A DNA stretch of 64,000 nt from Toxonevra muliebris (GCA_963691655.1 OY829328.1:5422204-5486203), one strand, 5' to 3'; shown: positions 25,786 to 39,120, numbered from the stretch's first letter. Numbers and translations: made by a program. The notes: generated from the letters alone by a model not told the origin.

Positions 25786-28099
25786 GTATTTCCTTCCTCT
25801 TCTCAAAAAGTCCTGTCATGATGGGGTTCCAAAATCAATCCACTCTAATAGACACAGCTGCAATTGGAGTCTACGTTGTTCATCAGCTCTATTGATATTT
25901 GTATACATATTGATATTTGCATACGTACATATTTCATATTTTTGTATTACAAGATTTTTCTATGTAAATTAATTACTTTTACCATACGACAAACAAAAAA
26001 AAAACAGCGATAACGATAATGATAACAAAATGGTGAAATTGAAGAAGAATCAGAAGCAGACAACACGATGTTACTTTTTTCTTACACTTATTCATCTACA
26101 ATCTTCTTCAGCTCAGTTACTTTATATTCTCTGTAAACGCATCATTAATCAAATCTATGCGTTGCTTTTATTTATTTTTCCCATCAAGTGCTGTAATGTT
26201 GATGTTGTCATGCGGTTGATGTTGTTGCTGTTACTGTTGTTTTTTTTCTAACCAACAAATGCGTTCACTCAAAAGGAAATTATAAAGATTTAAAAATTTT
26301 TACACCACATCATATATTTCCCTCAGCAGCACATTTACAGAAAGAATGGTGTACCTACAACATGTGTGTATTTCTAACATTGAATATAATCGAGTATGAG
26401 TGCTACACACACACAGATACACACACAGAAATAAAATGTATTGCTCAAGTTAATCAAAATGATTTCACTGTTGATTATGTTAAGTTTTTCATCGTTGCAC
26501 GTTCTTCAAGTATGAGCCCTCTTCATTGTCGCTACTTCACCTCTTTCACATACTCATTTTCATTTTCATTATCATCATCAACATCATCATTGAAAACTTT
26601 TTTGATTAATAGATTCTTTTCATTTTCAAGACACACATTGTGGTTTGATTTTTATGGTGGTGGTAGAAGTTATGTGGCGATGCTTGATGGTTGTTCTAAT
26701 AAATGTAAATTTCCTGTAATTAATTTCGTATTTCTTTGGAAGTTTGTTGTGAAATGAGAAAATGATGCTCATGAAATTTCATGCCTACAGGCAATAAAAT
26801 ATTCCACAATGTTGTATGGAGTATTTAAAAGTTACTCATACGCCTAAGTGTTTTGGTGGATGTGTTTGAAATCATTCTTTCATTACTTGCTTCATAAATA
26901 ATTGGAAAAAATATATCAGGTTTCAACCTAAATATAGCCAAAGTATTGTTTTGTTATGCATTTGAGCTTAATGCAGAATTTTAATTAGATATCAGAATTC
27001 AGTGACTAAATACGAAAAACCAAAGATCGTACACATCGAAAACTAGAGACCACAATCTAGAAAACAAAAATCAGAGTCCTAAAATTTAGAGGCCATGTGC
27101 TCAGGCCTATTTATAAGTAAGGGCCAGAATTTATTTTCAGTTTTTTTTTTCTCTTTCGTTTTCTTCTTCACAGGCAAATTCATAAACGCTGCAATTCTCC
27201 AAATTATACCTATGATTATTGCAAGAACTTTACCCCTACTGAGTAAAAGCTCTTTTCCTTCAATCAAGATAGAGCAAAAAATAATAAATTGACAAACAAA
27301 ATGTTGTTTTTGAAGAAATTTAATTGGATATATAAGTATATACATACATATTTTTATAACCTATTGCAATATTCAATTTATCTCGCTTAACGCTTCATTT
27401 AAGCTTAAATTTCTATAGAATTTTAATAACTTTAAACTTTTATCAATACTTGTGGTATATAACATTCAATTATGCTTACGAAAAAAAATGCAAAAAGAAT
27501 TTATTACATTTAAATCAATTTTTCATGCTTTGTTAACGCACACTCACACTTGCATATGTATGTGTATGTGTGTGTTATGCTACATCACTTTTTTCTTACG
27601 CATGTAATTTTGATGTTAAACACTGAGACTTTTCAAAAATGTGCGAACATTTTTAATTTGAATACATATCAAGTGGATTTTTACATACTCACACACAGGC
27701 TATATATGTATGCAAATGTATGTATTTCTGAGAGTATGGCGTAATATACACTTGCAATAGTAGCTACTTTTTGAACTCATAACATTTAGGTCAAACTTGT
27801 AGTTCATATACACATTTCAAATGATGACACCATGTAAAATTTTGCATGAGTTGCATTTAAGATTGAACAAAGAACATTTTAAAACCATATCGGTTTCATT
27901 TACAAAGTGAAATATGACGTGAAATAATTTTTCTTACTGCCTGTGATTTTATTCATTTAATTTTACACAAATTCGGAAAGAAAATGAAGGCATATAAAAT
28001 TCAATTTTATTATTAAATAAGAAATATGAAGATATAATTTTCAGTTGATCTTATAAACTGAAATGTAATCCTTCTTTTAGTTTATTACCACGTTTATAT

Positions 28100-28375
28100 C
28101 AACTCGCTTTCAATGGTGTCTGTCTGTCTGTCAGTCTGTTCGGTACAAATTTTGCAATCGATTTTAAACTAACTTCCCGATGAGCTAGAGACTTGAAATT
28201 TAAAATATAGTTCAGAACTGGAAGACAATGCAATATGAAGTATCTAAAATATATATAAATATAAAAATATTTAAAATATTAGCGTCGGAAGTTTTTCCAT
28301 TTTTTTCATAGATCAAAGCATTGAATTCATCGTTGTTAAAATCATTGCTTTAGCGGGAGTAGAATATATGTATAT
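28100..28375 (+). repeat. Dispersed repeat, copy 1
   Basis: Begins near a CTGTCTGTCTGTC tract followed by CGATTTTAAACTAACTTCCC and GAGCTAGAGACTTGAAATTT. It continues with TATTAGCGTCGGAAGTTTTT and CAACGATGAATTC on the opposite strand, and then CCCGCTAAAGCAATGATTTT (opposite strand). The second half is nearly the inverse of 38930-39030. The transposon class is not clear. Confidence 0.7.
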
Positions 28376-30009
28376 GTGTATACATACACAAATTCAAAGA
28401 CAAATGAGAGAGAGAACAAAAACAAACAATAACGAACTCTTCTTTTCGTTTTGTTCCGCTTACAAAGAGTATAGATTGTAAAGAGATCGCAATTTGCTCT
28501 TGCTGGAATCGAAACAAAAAATCGTAGAAACAGCAGCGAGGTGCAATACCGATGGTGTGACAGCGACGGTTGTCAACACATCCAGCAGACAAAAATGTAT
28601 AAATGGATGAGTTTGACGTGTTTGATGAAATAAATATTTAACATTTCTTTTAGCAAATAACTTTCAACATTTACAGTATTTATATATTCTTTATATACAA
28701 ATATGTAAACGTTTTGTTTTGATTTTATGAATTTTATATAAGTACTTTTAAATCTTTTTCCACTGATTTCATGAAATCAAAATGCGAAGAAATATTATCA
28801 CTATTTTCAACATTGTACCTAAATATATGTATGTAAATAAGTATATTTAGCTAAAATGTTAGAACTTTTCATATTTTATATTTGAATATATAAATAAATT
28901 ATTCTTCTTGTACATTTTTACATCCATAACAACAAATCTTCTTCTTACTATGTATTTCAGAAATTTCATTTCTGTTTCAAAATGTAGAATCACAACGAGG
29001 TGCAATGTAAAAACAGTATTTACTGAGTACCCATTTATATGAGAAGATATAATTTGAGTTCTGTTATATTTAATGAATAGGGCTATTCGCAATCTGGGGA
29101 AAATGATATTGTACGAGTCCAATAATTATTTGTGTCATTGCTTAGACAATTGGTTTTGATTCAATGTGTCAACAATTTCAAATTCCAATTGAATTCCAGT
29201 GACTTCAAAACCTCAATTGACTTCAAGTCACTCCAATTTAGAGCAAATTGTCGGTTATTACCCATGACTTCAAGGTATTACAATTAAATTGAATGCATTC
29301 TTTTACAGCTCTGGTCTTTACTTAAAATCGATTGCAAAATTTCACACACACAAGACTAAAAAGTAAAAAATAATAATTTTAATAAAAAATATTTTTAATA
29401 TACCACGTTTTTAAAATGGACTAAAAAGTATAAAATAATTTCCCCTAACCCCATACTGATTCACAACCACATATAGATTCCTTATCCCATACAGATTGTC
29501 TTGGAAATTTGTAACTGTGAATTTTAGTAGGACGAAAATACTTGTATGATTTAAAACGAAAAACGTGGGACGCATATGGATAAAGATAAAATTGCTAGCC
29601 ATTTAGGTGAACTATTCATCCATCAATTTCCTATTGCATGCGAACCACGTTTATTGTTTTAATTCATACAAGTATTTTTATTTAAGTATATTTATATTAA
29701 TTATAAAACCATTGAGGATAATGAGCAAGTGAACGGATTCACTGAATAGGAATCACTACTAGACATTTTCCAGCTAACCAAGACAAAGATGGAATGATCT
29801 CACCATTTCTGGTATCTTTTTGCTTTATCTCATCTTTTTGCGTTATACCATACGGTATAAAGTTTTCTCATTAGACAATCCGCATTCCCTTCATAAATTT
29901 TTAAATATCATGATTTTCGTTTGACAGGAGCATTCTGTTTAACCCTTCCTCCTAGTAGTCCACGCATGTTGATATTTTAACTTTATTTTCAAAAAAGTTA
30001 TCTTTAATT

Positions 30010-30337
30010 CACGGTGGGCAGGAAGCGAAGAAATTGGAAATTCGTTTTTAACAGCACGCTCCCCATAATATTAAGTAATAAAGGAAAATGGTGAATAATA
30101 GTTTTGGAAAAATTCTCCAGAAAGATGTAAAAAATGATGAGTTCACTAAAGTTGTTGGCGAAAAAGGTGATGCTAATCATTTGTTTCAACTTTTTTCACC
30201 TACTGTATGCAAAACGTGAATATCTTTGAAACAGGGGCAGCTTGGAATTCACTCCAAAAAGACTTTTCAACTGTTCCCCTGATTTCAGTTTTTGTCGAGA
30301 TTTTTCTGTAACCTATCGCCGCTTCCTGCCCACCGTG
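30010..30337. mobile_element. Inverted-repeat element with CACGGTGGGC ends (328 bp)
   Basis: Eighteen perfect terminal bases, CACGGTGGGCAGGAAGCG, are inverted at the other end and flanked by AATT on both sides (30006-30009, 30338-30341). CAC-starting ends with a 4-bp duplication suggest the CMC/Chapaev group, but Transib ends also start CAC. AATT is palindromic, so it could be part of the repeat instead. The interior is non-coding. Confidence 0.75.
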
Positions 30338-31171
30338 AATTGTTTTTTAGCACAAATTTCATATTCTTTTTAAATGACTGCACTTAAAATGCACTTGTCT
30401 ATCGTAACTGGTATTGTTTGAACTGGATAATACAAAATTATAATCAAGCACATAATATTCGTCGCTCAAGTAGAAAACACTGAGTCCAAATTATTTTTTT
30501 TTTATTGGACTCGTATTAATTAGCTTCTATAATTCGAATGACATAATAAATTAGACTTTGGATGATCCATTTGAAAAATATCCTAATGTGTATATCAATC
30601 TGTTGATAAGTTTTTTCAGTTTTACCAGTTATTTTTCAGAAATTAAAAAAATAGACTTAGTGAATTCTGCCAGAACGCCGACGATATTTGGAAATATATT
30701 TTTAGCGAAAACAAATAGTTTAATGTACGACAAACACCACTGACAACTTTTTGTTTGCTGTAGTTCAAACTCTTCTGCGTATCGTAGTTTTTCAAGTATG
30801 ACAAATTGGCTAGGAAAACATTTAAAATTTTTCTGTGCATTTCGGATCGAAATAAGAAAAAAATTGTTTGGAGGTTAGGTTAGCAATGCTGATCCTGATA
30901 TATAATAGGTTAATTACTATATATAGCATAACTTCGAAAGCACTAAAGCTAGAAAACTAAGTAAAGGCATTTTGGCTCAGTTTTTTTACGGAAATCACTT
31001 AGATACTTTGAGCACTCAGTGTACCAGAATGCGACCAATGAATTTTTATTTGATTTTTATAAATTTACTTTGTTATTGAAATAAAAATATTTTTTATATT
31101 TTCTGTGGTTTTTGCTTTCAATACAAAATTTTTGTTTTTTTTTTCAAAATTACTGTTTTAAGCACCCAATA

Positions 31172-31558
31172 CAGTGGGCACTCGGAATTCTGAAATAGTT
31201 TGTTCTTGGACACTTAAGAATTCCGAATTCCTAAGATTTCTGGACAGTTTTTAAAATCGACTTTTTTCAAGAAAAGCACTTTTTATTACATTGCATTAAT
31301 TAATTATATTTTTTTTAATTGTTTTAAATATTTACAGACGTAAAATATTTTAGAAATCCATATATTGTACACAGTAACTTTTGTATTAGGTAAAAGCACT
31401 AAAAGCGAGAAGAACAATCGAACACAAATTAATTACAAATCTACTCAGAAAACTTAAGTCAAATCTTAAGGTTTTAGGAAGTTACCTAAAATTCAAAAAT
31501 TACTTAAGTTTTCTGGACAATTAAGATTTCCGAATTCAAGAATTCCGAGCGTCCACTG
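31172..31558. mobile_element. pogo/Tigger-like MITE with TA duplication (387 bp)
   Basis: The ends read CAGTGGGCACTCGGAATTCT and, inverted, CAGTGGACGCTCGGAATTCT, flanked by TA (31170-31171, 31559-31560). The CAGTGG start plus TA duplication fits pogo/Tigger-type elements. Inner sequence carries repeated AATTCCGAATTC and CTTAAG motifs. No transposase is visible. Confidence 0.82.
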
Positions 31559-34433
31559 TATTAAGTTCTGACTACGCCTCTGTTTAGCATACATAGAAAC
31601 CCTATACAAAATCCTTAAGGGTTTGATTATAACATTTACTCAAGATGTAAGGTATTGCATAGTTAGGCTAGGCTAACTATAACATTCTTTTTTTTTTGGA
31701 ATAAGTTTAATCTTAAATCTCTCAAAAATACTTGAAAAACTTCTTCTTCGATATTTACCTACATAAAACTAAAAAAAAGTTCACCTCTTTAGTTTAGAAA
31801 TATTTGAATTTTTTATTCAATTTTCAACAGCTTTGCGTAAAAATGTATTGCCAGTTTTAATGTGGTAAAATCGGAAATCCGAAATGAAGCATATGCGTGC
31901 TTCATAATACTGAATATTCGTTGCAACCCTTTTGATACGACACTGATATGATCAGTTCTTTATGTGTATGTGTAGGTGTATATAAATTAAATTGTGCAAC
32001 TAATTGCGCCTTCTGTAAGCCAAATATGCATTTAATTATTTGCTTTCGTACTTGTATATGTATAAGTGCCGCATTATGCTGTTTTACTCTTAATGCACTT
32101 GTAATATATATATATAGCTATATATGATATTGCATTATTTTCATACACGAATCTACCTACCGTGGCCATGGCAAATAAGTATACTTCCAACTACAAATAT
32201 GTGATTTATTTGTAAAATTTTTATTGATTCCGAATTTATTTTACAATATTTAGCAAAGTGCAAACTTTTATTCAATAAATACGAAAGAAAATAATGAATA
32301 ATAAATTAAAACTGGAAATCTGGTGACCACTTGAACAAATCTGGTCTGAGATTTCCCATGGGGTTAAAGTCCAGACTAGAAGTGGGTTACTTTATTATTT
32401 AAAAATTTTTCTTCTTGAAACATTCAGTTGCGACTCCTACTTGATAGGTGAACGTGTCTTTTTATTAATTTTAACACGATAATTGAAAAACACCTCTTCC
32501 AGAAGACGTTGGTGATCATGGGAGTTCATTTTATTTCTAACGAAAGATGTTGATATTTTCTGCCAAATCGAACTCATATCATTATACTACCGCCTTCTTC
32601 CGCAGAAATGGGTTAATGGGAAATTTTTCAAATGACTAGTGGCGGAATGTTGTGCAATGTCTACTTTGCGTTTTCCGTAAAATTTTGTTAAATCAAAGTT
32701 TTTAAATATCACGACAGCTTCGTTTGGAATTATTTCCTTCAGCTTAAAAATTTAAATTTAAATTAAGTCGAGCCAAGGACATTCGCAGGATAAGATATCA
32801 TATATACAAGGTAATCAACAAAACCTTAAATTTGTTATAATGGCGAACTTCCAAAGGAAGTATATTTACTTCCATGGGTGTATATTGACTTATAACGTTA
32901 TCGTACATGTTTGTTTATACATATGTATATAAACATATATCTGTATGTATATTTGTGTATCAACCCGCCACGCTATTTTAATCCAGTCTACATGCATCAA
33001 GTCTGATTCCAAGCGAACTACTCTTCTGGCTATGCCTTTGTATTCGGCGTTAACCTTATTTCTTTTGTTTGAATACAATGCAGAATATCATCGCATTCAT
33101 TGAAAGCGAGTAGGGTGTAATATTCTTTTATACAAAGATATACACATGTATATGTGTGTATGTGAGGGAGATTTTTTCACCAAATTACTTTTTGTAACTA
33201 TGGAATTTTGTTTGTATTATTTTTTAAGCCATAACATACCTTTGTTTGTTGGCATCTATATGTGAAGCAAGAACAGCTCGTCAAGCAGCTTACAAATGCC
33301 CACGACAGAAATTTCGTGGATAATCTGTTCATTGTTCATTTCAAAATTTGGACAAGCTTATATGCAAATTTAAGAAAGAGATTTTTTATTAAAAATTGAA
33401 TACCTACGTAAAACAAATATATGCATAGTCACATATAAAATATAAAAAACCGGCATGAAATTGTATGAAATTCCTCCTGAGAAGATTGATCTATCACTTT
33501 ATAAACTTCGTAAGCATTGTTTTTATTTAATATTTTATTAATAATACATTCATTAAAGGACCCCAAAATGGTACCGACTGAAACCACCAAAATATGTGAT
33601 TCCATTGGGTAGCAAGGATCATGAACATAACGGGCGCCATAAAGCTTTGAAGATACTCGACGTTAGAAATAAAACTACTATTAAATGGAGCAATGTAAAC
33701 ACATCTCAAACCAAGGAGAGTCATATGGAAATTTGTTGTGAAAGAACAGAAAAGATGTGGTCGGTCATAAATTACAAGCAATTAAGTTTCGCGTGGTAAG
33801 TTTAAATAAAAAAGCATAAAGGTTTTATTATTTACTTAAATAATAATACAAAAATTCAACGTCTGTCAAAGGTTTAGTGCGCCTTTATTTAATTTTCCAA
33901 ATTTTTTTAGAACAAATGAACTTCAATACAGTAAATCAAAGTTATCAGCTAAATTATTAATAGTACACATTAAAAATACGAACTAGACGAGTTAATTTAT
34001 TTTATGGCTCAAATTATATTGTGTCATTACACGCAATCAACCAAGTACCTATTACATATGTAAGTATATACCACAAGTATTTATTGCATATATGTTGGTT
34101 AAAACTTACACATGAACACTCACTCGCATATGTCACAAATTTAATTAAACAAAGTAATGAGAAGCTCTTAAGTGATTCCTTTCTTCTTCGTCATAAACCA
34201 CAAAATATGTCAACGATTTCGATAGTTCTCCGCAACTGATACAACCTCCTACAACATCCTGTGGGTGTGTGGGGGAATGTATGATACTGTGTGTCACCTT
34301 GCCGTAAATTCATTTTGTAGTAGTGACCACAGTTAAATACACAAAAAGCACACAGATTTAGAGAAACACTGTTAAATACTCATGCAACATACACACATAC
34401 ATGTACATAGTACATACATACATTCATACATAA

Positions 34434-34556
34434 TGACTGTTCACACAGGGGCAAGCATGAACGCCTGACAGTAAGAAAGAGGTAGAATCTCGCCCCAATT
34501 TTTTCTACCTCTCTCTTTCAGGCAAGCGGTAATGCTTGCGCCCGTGTGAACAGCCA
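34434..34556. mobile_element. Short palindromic MITE-like element (about 123 bp)
   Basis: Arms TG(A/G)CTGTTCACAC and then G..GCAAGCAT face each other, with a second paired block AGAGGTAG/CTACCTCT near the centre. CATACATA occurs on both sides (34425-34432, 34557-34564) and could be an 8-bp duplication. The flank is (CATA)n microsatellite, though, so that may be coincidence. The element as a whole can form a hairpin. Confidence 0.65.
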
Positions 34557-34939
34557 CATACATACAATGTGTAAACAGTTTGGCGAAGTTGTAAAGTACA
34601 TAGCAAGAGTAGAATCTGATAAATGCTATTAATTGCAGACTCTAGTGTGTGCGTGTTGCTGCCCCAGCTAGCATTGAGAAGATTATTGGACGATCGCGAT
34701 CAACGCCAGACTCTTTCATCAGATTGTCAGAAAAATTGGAATAACAAAATTCGATCGTTTGAAAAGCGTTTTGTAATTCCTTTTCCCTTATTGTTTCGTT
34801 TTTCATACAATCACTTCGGCAATTGCGTATTTCGGCTCGAAGTTTGCGGTGATGTTTTTTGTGTGATAATAATTAAATAGGTAACAAATAACACTGTGTG
34901 GCAGTAATAATATACTTTCCTCGAGACATAACACAAGTT

Positions 34940-35012
34940 ATAGGTCTAGTCAAGCAGAAAAAATTGCATTCTCAGAATTTTGAATTGATCCTCAAAATCT
35001 GGACTTACGGTC
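34940..35012 (+). repeat. Dispersed repeat pair, copy 1
   Basis: Shares GGTCTAGT, ATTCTCA(G/A)AATTTTGAAT and AAAATCTGGACT in order with 58926-58996, at similar spacing. Ends are undefined. Confidence 0.6.
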
Positions 35013-37162
35013 GAAAAACCCCATTTTTGAGAGGTTGAAGCATATACTTGCTCGTAACTTTATTTCTATTTATCAGTTGAGTAATTTTTTATTTTTCATT
35101 CAAAATAGAATGTTTAGTTGCTTGCAACAATATATAAAATGATAATATATCTTAAGGGAAATCGGAGTTTTAGGGTAAAATATACAGAACATTTAAATTT
35201 TTCTTAGTTTTTCATTTGCATGACGTTTTAAACGACTATTTTGTTTACCAGTGTATATATAAAAGTAAATGAAAATAAATCACATTTAATTCTGTTTCCA
35301 ACGAGCTATTAATTTTTAAAATCCATTGAGGTTTGGCTATTACTTAACTATTTTATTTGACAACACAAAAAAATTTCATTGCAAAATATTTATTTAAGTA
35401 TGCAATACAGCAGCTTAAAGTCGAATGTCAGTGTCATCTCGGATATATTGATAGAGATGAAATAAGAGGATCAAAATATACCTATCGAAAATCGAAACTT
35501 TAAACGCAATGCCGAAGAATTTGTATCGAAACATAGTAATTTACTGTATGCGGTCGAACTGTGCAGTTGAAAATCGCCAACTCAAGAACTTTCTATAACT
35601 TTTAATAAAAATGAATCACAAAAACATGACACTTTCTTCCATTTATTTCCATGGTGGGGAGTTCTCACCAAAATCATGAATGCCGATTCCATACATTTCA
35701 CGAGATTCGCAATATTTTCTACACGATGATGAATTTTTCAAATTACTTTTGCCAGTAGTTGTATTTAGAGGTCTACTACAAATACCAACCCAAACATTGA
35801 TAATCTACTGATGTTCATGGTAGTTATGCCTCGGAAACAAAACCTGGTTCACAACTCCCCACTCTTCCCTATACATTATGTTATGATTCTTTAGCATACA
35901 CAATATCATTGAAGTGAATTCAATATCTGTTCATTATTATATTTTTTAATTCGTTTCCAAACATTTTTCCTTTTACTTTTATACATTTTTTCTTTACTTT
36001 TTTATTTTCTTTTTATTTATTTTTCCCGAAATTATCAATTAGCTATTCGTCCAGTCGTTAATGATTTTATTTTAAATTTTATTCTGTTGAAATAACACAT
36101 TCTTCATTTGTAGAATTACCTCAAAATTTCTCGCCTCATTATTTGGAACTAGAAACTCGGGAAAATCCTACTTTCAGCAAGGTTAGTATGAATACAATTC
36201 AAAATTCTTACAAGGCAAAGATTTTTTTTTAAAAACTTGTCTATAATGAGCATTCGGTCAAGGTTTTGAAATGTATTAAATGTGCTGCAGACATCAATTC
36301 TTCGGAATCTATATTAAATTTATAGTGCAAACAGTCAAATAAAAAAATGTTACATTCATATAGAGATAAAATTACTTTAATTGGTCAACATCTTCACACG
36401 GGTACATTGGACCCAGCCCATGTTATCTTGTCCAAACAAGAAAAAAAATGCGCGAAGGTTAAATTAATTGCATAATTATGGATGTAAGAAAAAAACTTTT
36501 TCATCAATATGTGTCTAGTTATAAATAAATAAAAATTATAAAGAAAGAAAAGTTATGTGTTTTTGCATCACACTTTTAGGCAATGTTTTTAATAGGACAG
36601 AAATATGATAATCTTCCTGGCGAGCCTTTTACGATTCTCCAAAAACGCCTCCAAACGATTATTCTATAACCTTTCTAGGCGAAGGGTGAAACTTTCGTGA
36701 TCAGACAGCGACATTACCGGGGATTATACAACGTTTTTTGGTGAATAGTACAAGGATCTTCCGAGATTGAAAATACTAGCTGGACATCTACATACATACA
36801 TTTGTATGTTTGTATATAAATTTGTTACATCCCAGTAAGAAAAACTAATTAATTCTGAACTACTCTGAACTATATTACATACAATTACGTATGCATTAAG
36901 CTATCTACCTTCAATATGAAGTTGTCTTAGGGGACGATAGTCAATTCACTGCCAGTTTGAAAGAGTTATGAATTAGTAAGCTGACTCTCTCTTGTAATAT
37001 TTGGAATCAATTTAGTTGTTAATTAACGGCCTACAATATTTTCCTTTCTATGATTTTGCTTTATTGCTTTATTTCTGTGCTGGCATAAAAATATTAGTGG
37101 TCCTCATGAAAACTCGCAAATGCCTCGTATATCTCGCAAGCCTCGCAAGTTTGCATTGCGTA

Positions 37163-38454
37163 CATTCTGTCAAATAAGTACCCGGAAATTCTCATTTTAA
37201 ATTTTCCCTCTGAGAATATTTTTCCCAGGTTGGCACAACTGTCAACCACTATTCTGTGAATTTTTATTGCTATGTGTCATTTAGTTTGGTTACGGCGTCA
37301 TTAAGAACAAGTCAACCTTTTGTGTGCGTTGCGATTTTTACTATGGATAAAAATATCGAACAAAGAGTTTGTGTGAAATTTTGTGTTTCAAACGAAATTT
37401 CTTGTGCCAAAACGTTGGAAATGTTGAAAAAAACATTTGGTGATTCAACCATGTCGAAAACTCAAGTTTACGATTGGTATAAATCGTTCAAAGAGGGGCG
37501 AGAAGAAGTGAACGATTTGCCACGTTCAGGACGGCCTTCGACCTCTTCAACTGAAGAAAACGTCGACAAAATAAAGGAAATGGTGCTCGAAAATCGTCAT
37601 TATAGTTTGCGAGAGATAGCCCAAGAAATAAACATGTCTCATGAGACCGCTCGTCATATTTTTGTTGATGTTTTGGGTATGCGGAAAGTCTCAGCGCGAT
37701 TGGTGCCAAAAGATCTGAATTTTATTCAAAAAGTGAATCGCAGTAAGGTGGCTGAACGCGTAAATTCCGATCCAACGTTCATCGAACGCATCATAACTGG
37801 TGACGAGACATGGGTTTTTGAGTACGACATGCAAACAAGTCAACAATCATCGGAATGGCGCGCCAAAAATGAGCCGAAACCGAAAAACCGCGCCAAAGCA
37901 AATCGAAAATCAAGGTGATGCTGACCGTTTTCTTCGATATTCGTGGTGTTGTTCATTCGGAATTCTTACCGGAGGGCCAAACCGTCAATAAAGAATATTA
38001 TCTTGGCGTTATGAGGCGTTTGAGAGAGAATGTTCGTCGCAAAAGACCAGATTTGTGGCGGAACAACAGTTGGATTTTGCACCACGATAATGCACCAGCG
38101 CACAAAGCGATCATTGTGAACGAGTTTTTGAACGAAAATTCAACAAATATCATCGAACAACCACCGTACTCTCCAGATATGGCCCCGTGTGACTTTTTCC
38201 TGTTTCCAAAACTCAAAGTAGCACTTCGTGGAACCCGTTTTGAGAGCATTGAAGACATCAAAACTAATTCGCAACGAGAACTGAAGGCCATCCCGGAGTA
38301 TAGCTTTAAAAAGTGTTTCGATGATTGGATTGTTCGTTGGAAGAAGTGTATTGCCTCAGAAGGGGCCTATTTTGAAGGGGATATAATAAATTTAGATGAT
38401 TGATAAGTTATTTGTGTTTTATTTCAAATTTCCGGGTACTTATTTGACAGAATG
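37163..38454 (+). mobile_element. mariner element (1,292 bp) with perfect 28-bp terminal inverted repeats
   Basis: Both ends carry the same 28-bp inverted repeat beginning CATTCTGTCAAATAAGTACC, with TA on each side (37161-37162, 38455-38456). It encodes a DD34D mariner transposase with one frameshift, described separately. The identical ends and near-intact gene point to a fairly recent insertion. The host site is inside a MITE, so this is the younger of the two. Confidence 0.96.
37343..38403 (+). pseudogene. mariner transposase (DD34D), one frameshift
   Basis: Transposase that would bind the inverted ends and catalyse cut-and-paste movement into TA. The start is the ATG at 37343 (MDKNIEQRVCVKFC...); the in-frame ATG at 37256 would only add an unrelated leader. 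The N-terminal helix-turn-helix DNA-binding half includes VYDWYKSFKEGRE and the linker region DLPRSGRPST. The catalytic aspartates are visible in TGDETW (codon 37802), HHDNAPAH (codon 38086) and PCDFF (codon 38191). The last two are separated by 34 residues, and YSPDMAP precedes the third. The frame shifts by -1 between about 37895 and 37912 (one base lost), so the product of the first part would stop at 37918. Apart from this, length (about 353 residues) and motifs are normal for mariner. The subfamily is not mauritiana by sequence, and I do not assign it further. Confidence 0.94.
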
Positions 38455-38904
38455 TATATCAGCTGTTTTCATTTTCAACACAAAAAAGCTTGCGAGGTGC
38501 TAGCCAATTTGTAAGCCAATTTCAGTGCGAAAACCTCGTACATAGCGGAGTATTGCCAACATTAAAAAAATCGTATGCAGTTTGTTTGGAATTTTCAACA
38601 CTTTTGCGCAACAGCTGAGTTACACTCTCAAAACCTTCAGAGTGTATTCATGAAATGGTGTATACAAATTTGCGCATATACGAGTATGCAAGTTTGCGAG
38701 CTTTCATGAGGACCACTAGTAAGTGTGTGAAAAAATAATGTGTTCTAGTCGGTAAAGCCCCAGTAACTGGGGCAATTTTTTTGCGGAAGAAATTTCTTAA
38801 TAAAAAAACAAATAACAAACGAAACCAAACTACTCATTGGTGTTTGTTTTGTTATTTGTATATGCAGATAACTCGTTAGATAATTCTGGGAGATGCCGTC
38901 ACTC

Positions 38905-39120
38905 ATGTCTTCTCTCTTTCTCTTATTTATTATTTACTCCCGCTTAAACAATGATTTTTTCAACGATGAATGCAATGCTTTGTTCAATGAGCGAATTTTA
39001 AAAAACTTCCGACGCTAATATTTTTGGATTGACTCAACCGATTTTAAATCTGATAATTTTTGGCGAACCTACTCGTCAAGCTCTGATATATAATATGATA
39101 TCATAGCACTTCTGGATCTT
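38905..39120 (-). repeat. Dispersed repeat, copy 2 (inverse of 28100-28375)
   Basis: TACTCCCGCTTAAACAATGA, CAACGATGAATGCAATGCTTTG and ACTTCCGACGCTAATATTTT align with the inverse of 28265-28365. It lies between the two mariner elements. Confidence 0.7.

Larger units (their letters stand above)
37097..38716. mobile_element. MITE with TA duplication, interrupted by a mariner element
   Basis: The ends are inverted repeats starting GTGGTCCTCATGAAA, matching at 23 of 24 positions between left and right, each flanked by TA (37095-37096 and 38717-38718). Subterminal sequence is rich in CTCGCAA motifs. Removing the inner mariner and one TA leaves about 326 bp with no coding capacity, which is a normal MITE size. 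TA target duplication suggests mobilisation by a Tc1/mariner-type transposase, but the ends do not resemble those of the mariner inserted in it, so the autonomous partner is unknown. Confidence 0.88.

Noticed and set aside
26362..26757. 131-codon plus-strand frame with Ser/Thr-rich repeats
   Set aside because: The protein-like look comes from ACACAC and TCATCA microsatellites in the intron; no homology is recognised.
33527..33799. Overlapping frames on both strands (84 and 67 codons)
   Set aside because: Slightly more mixed composition than neighbours, but no motif, no inverted ends and no coding signature on either strand.
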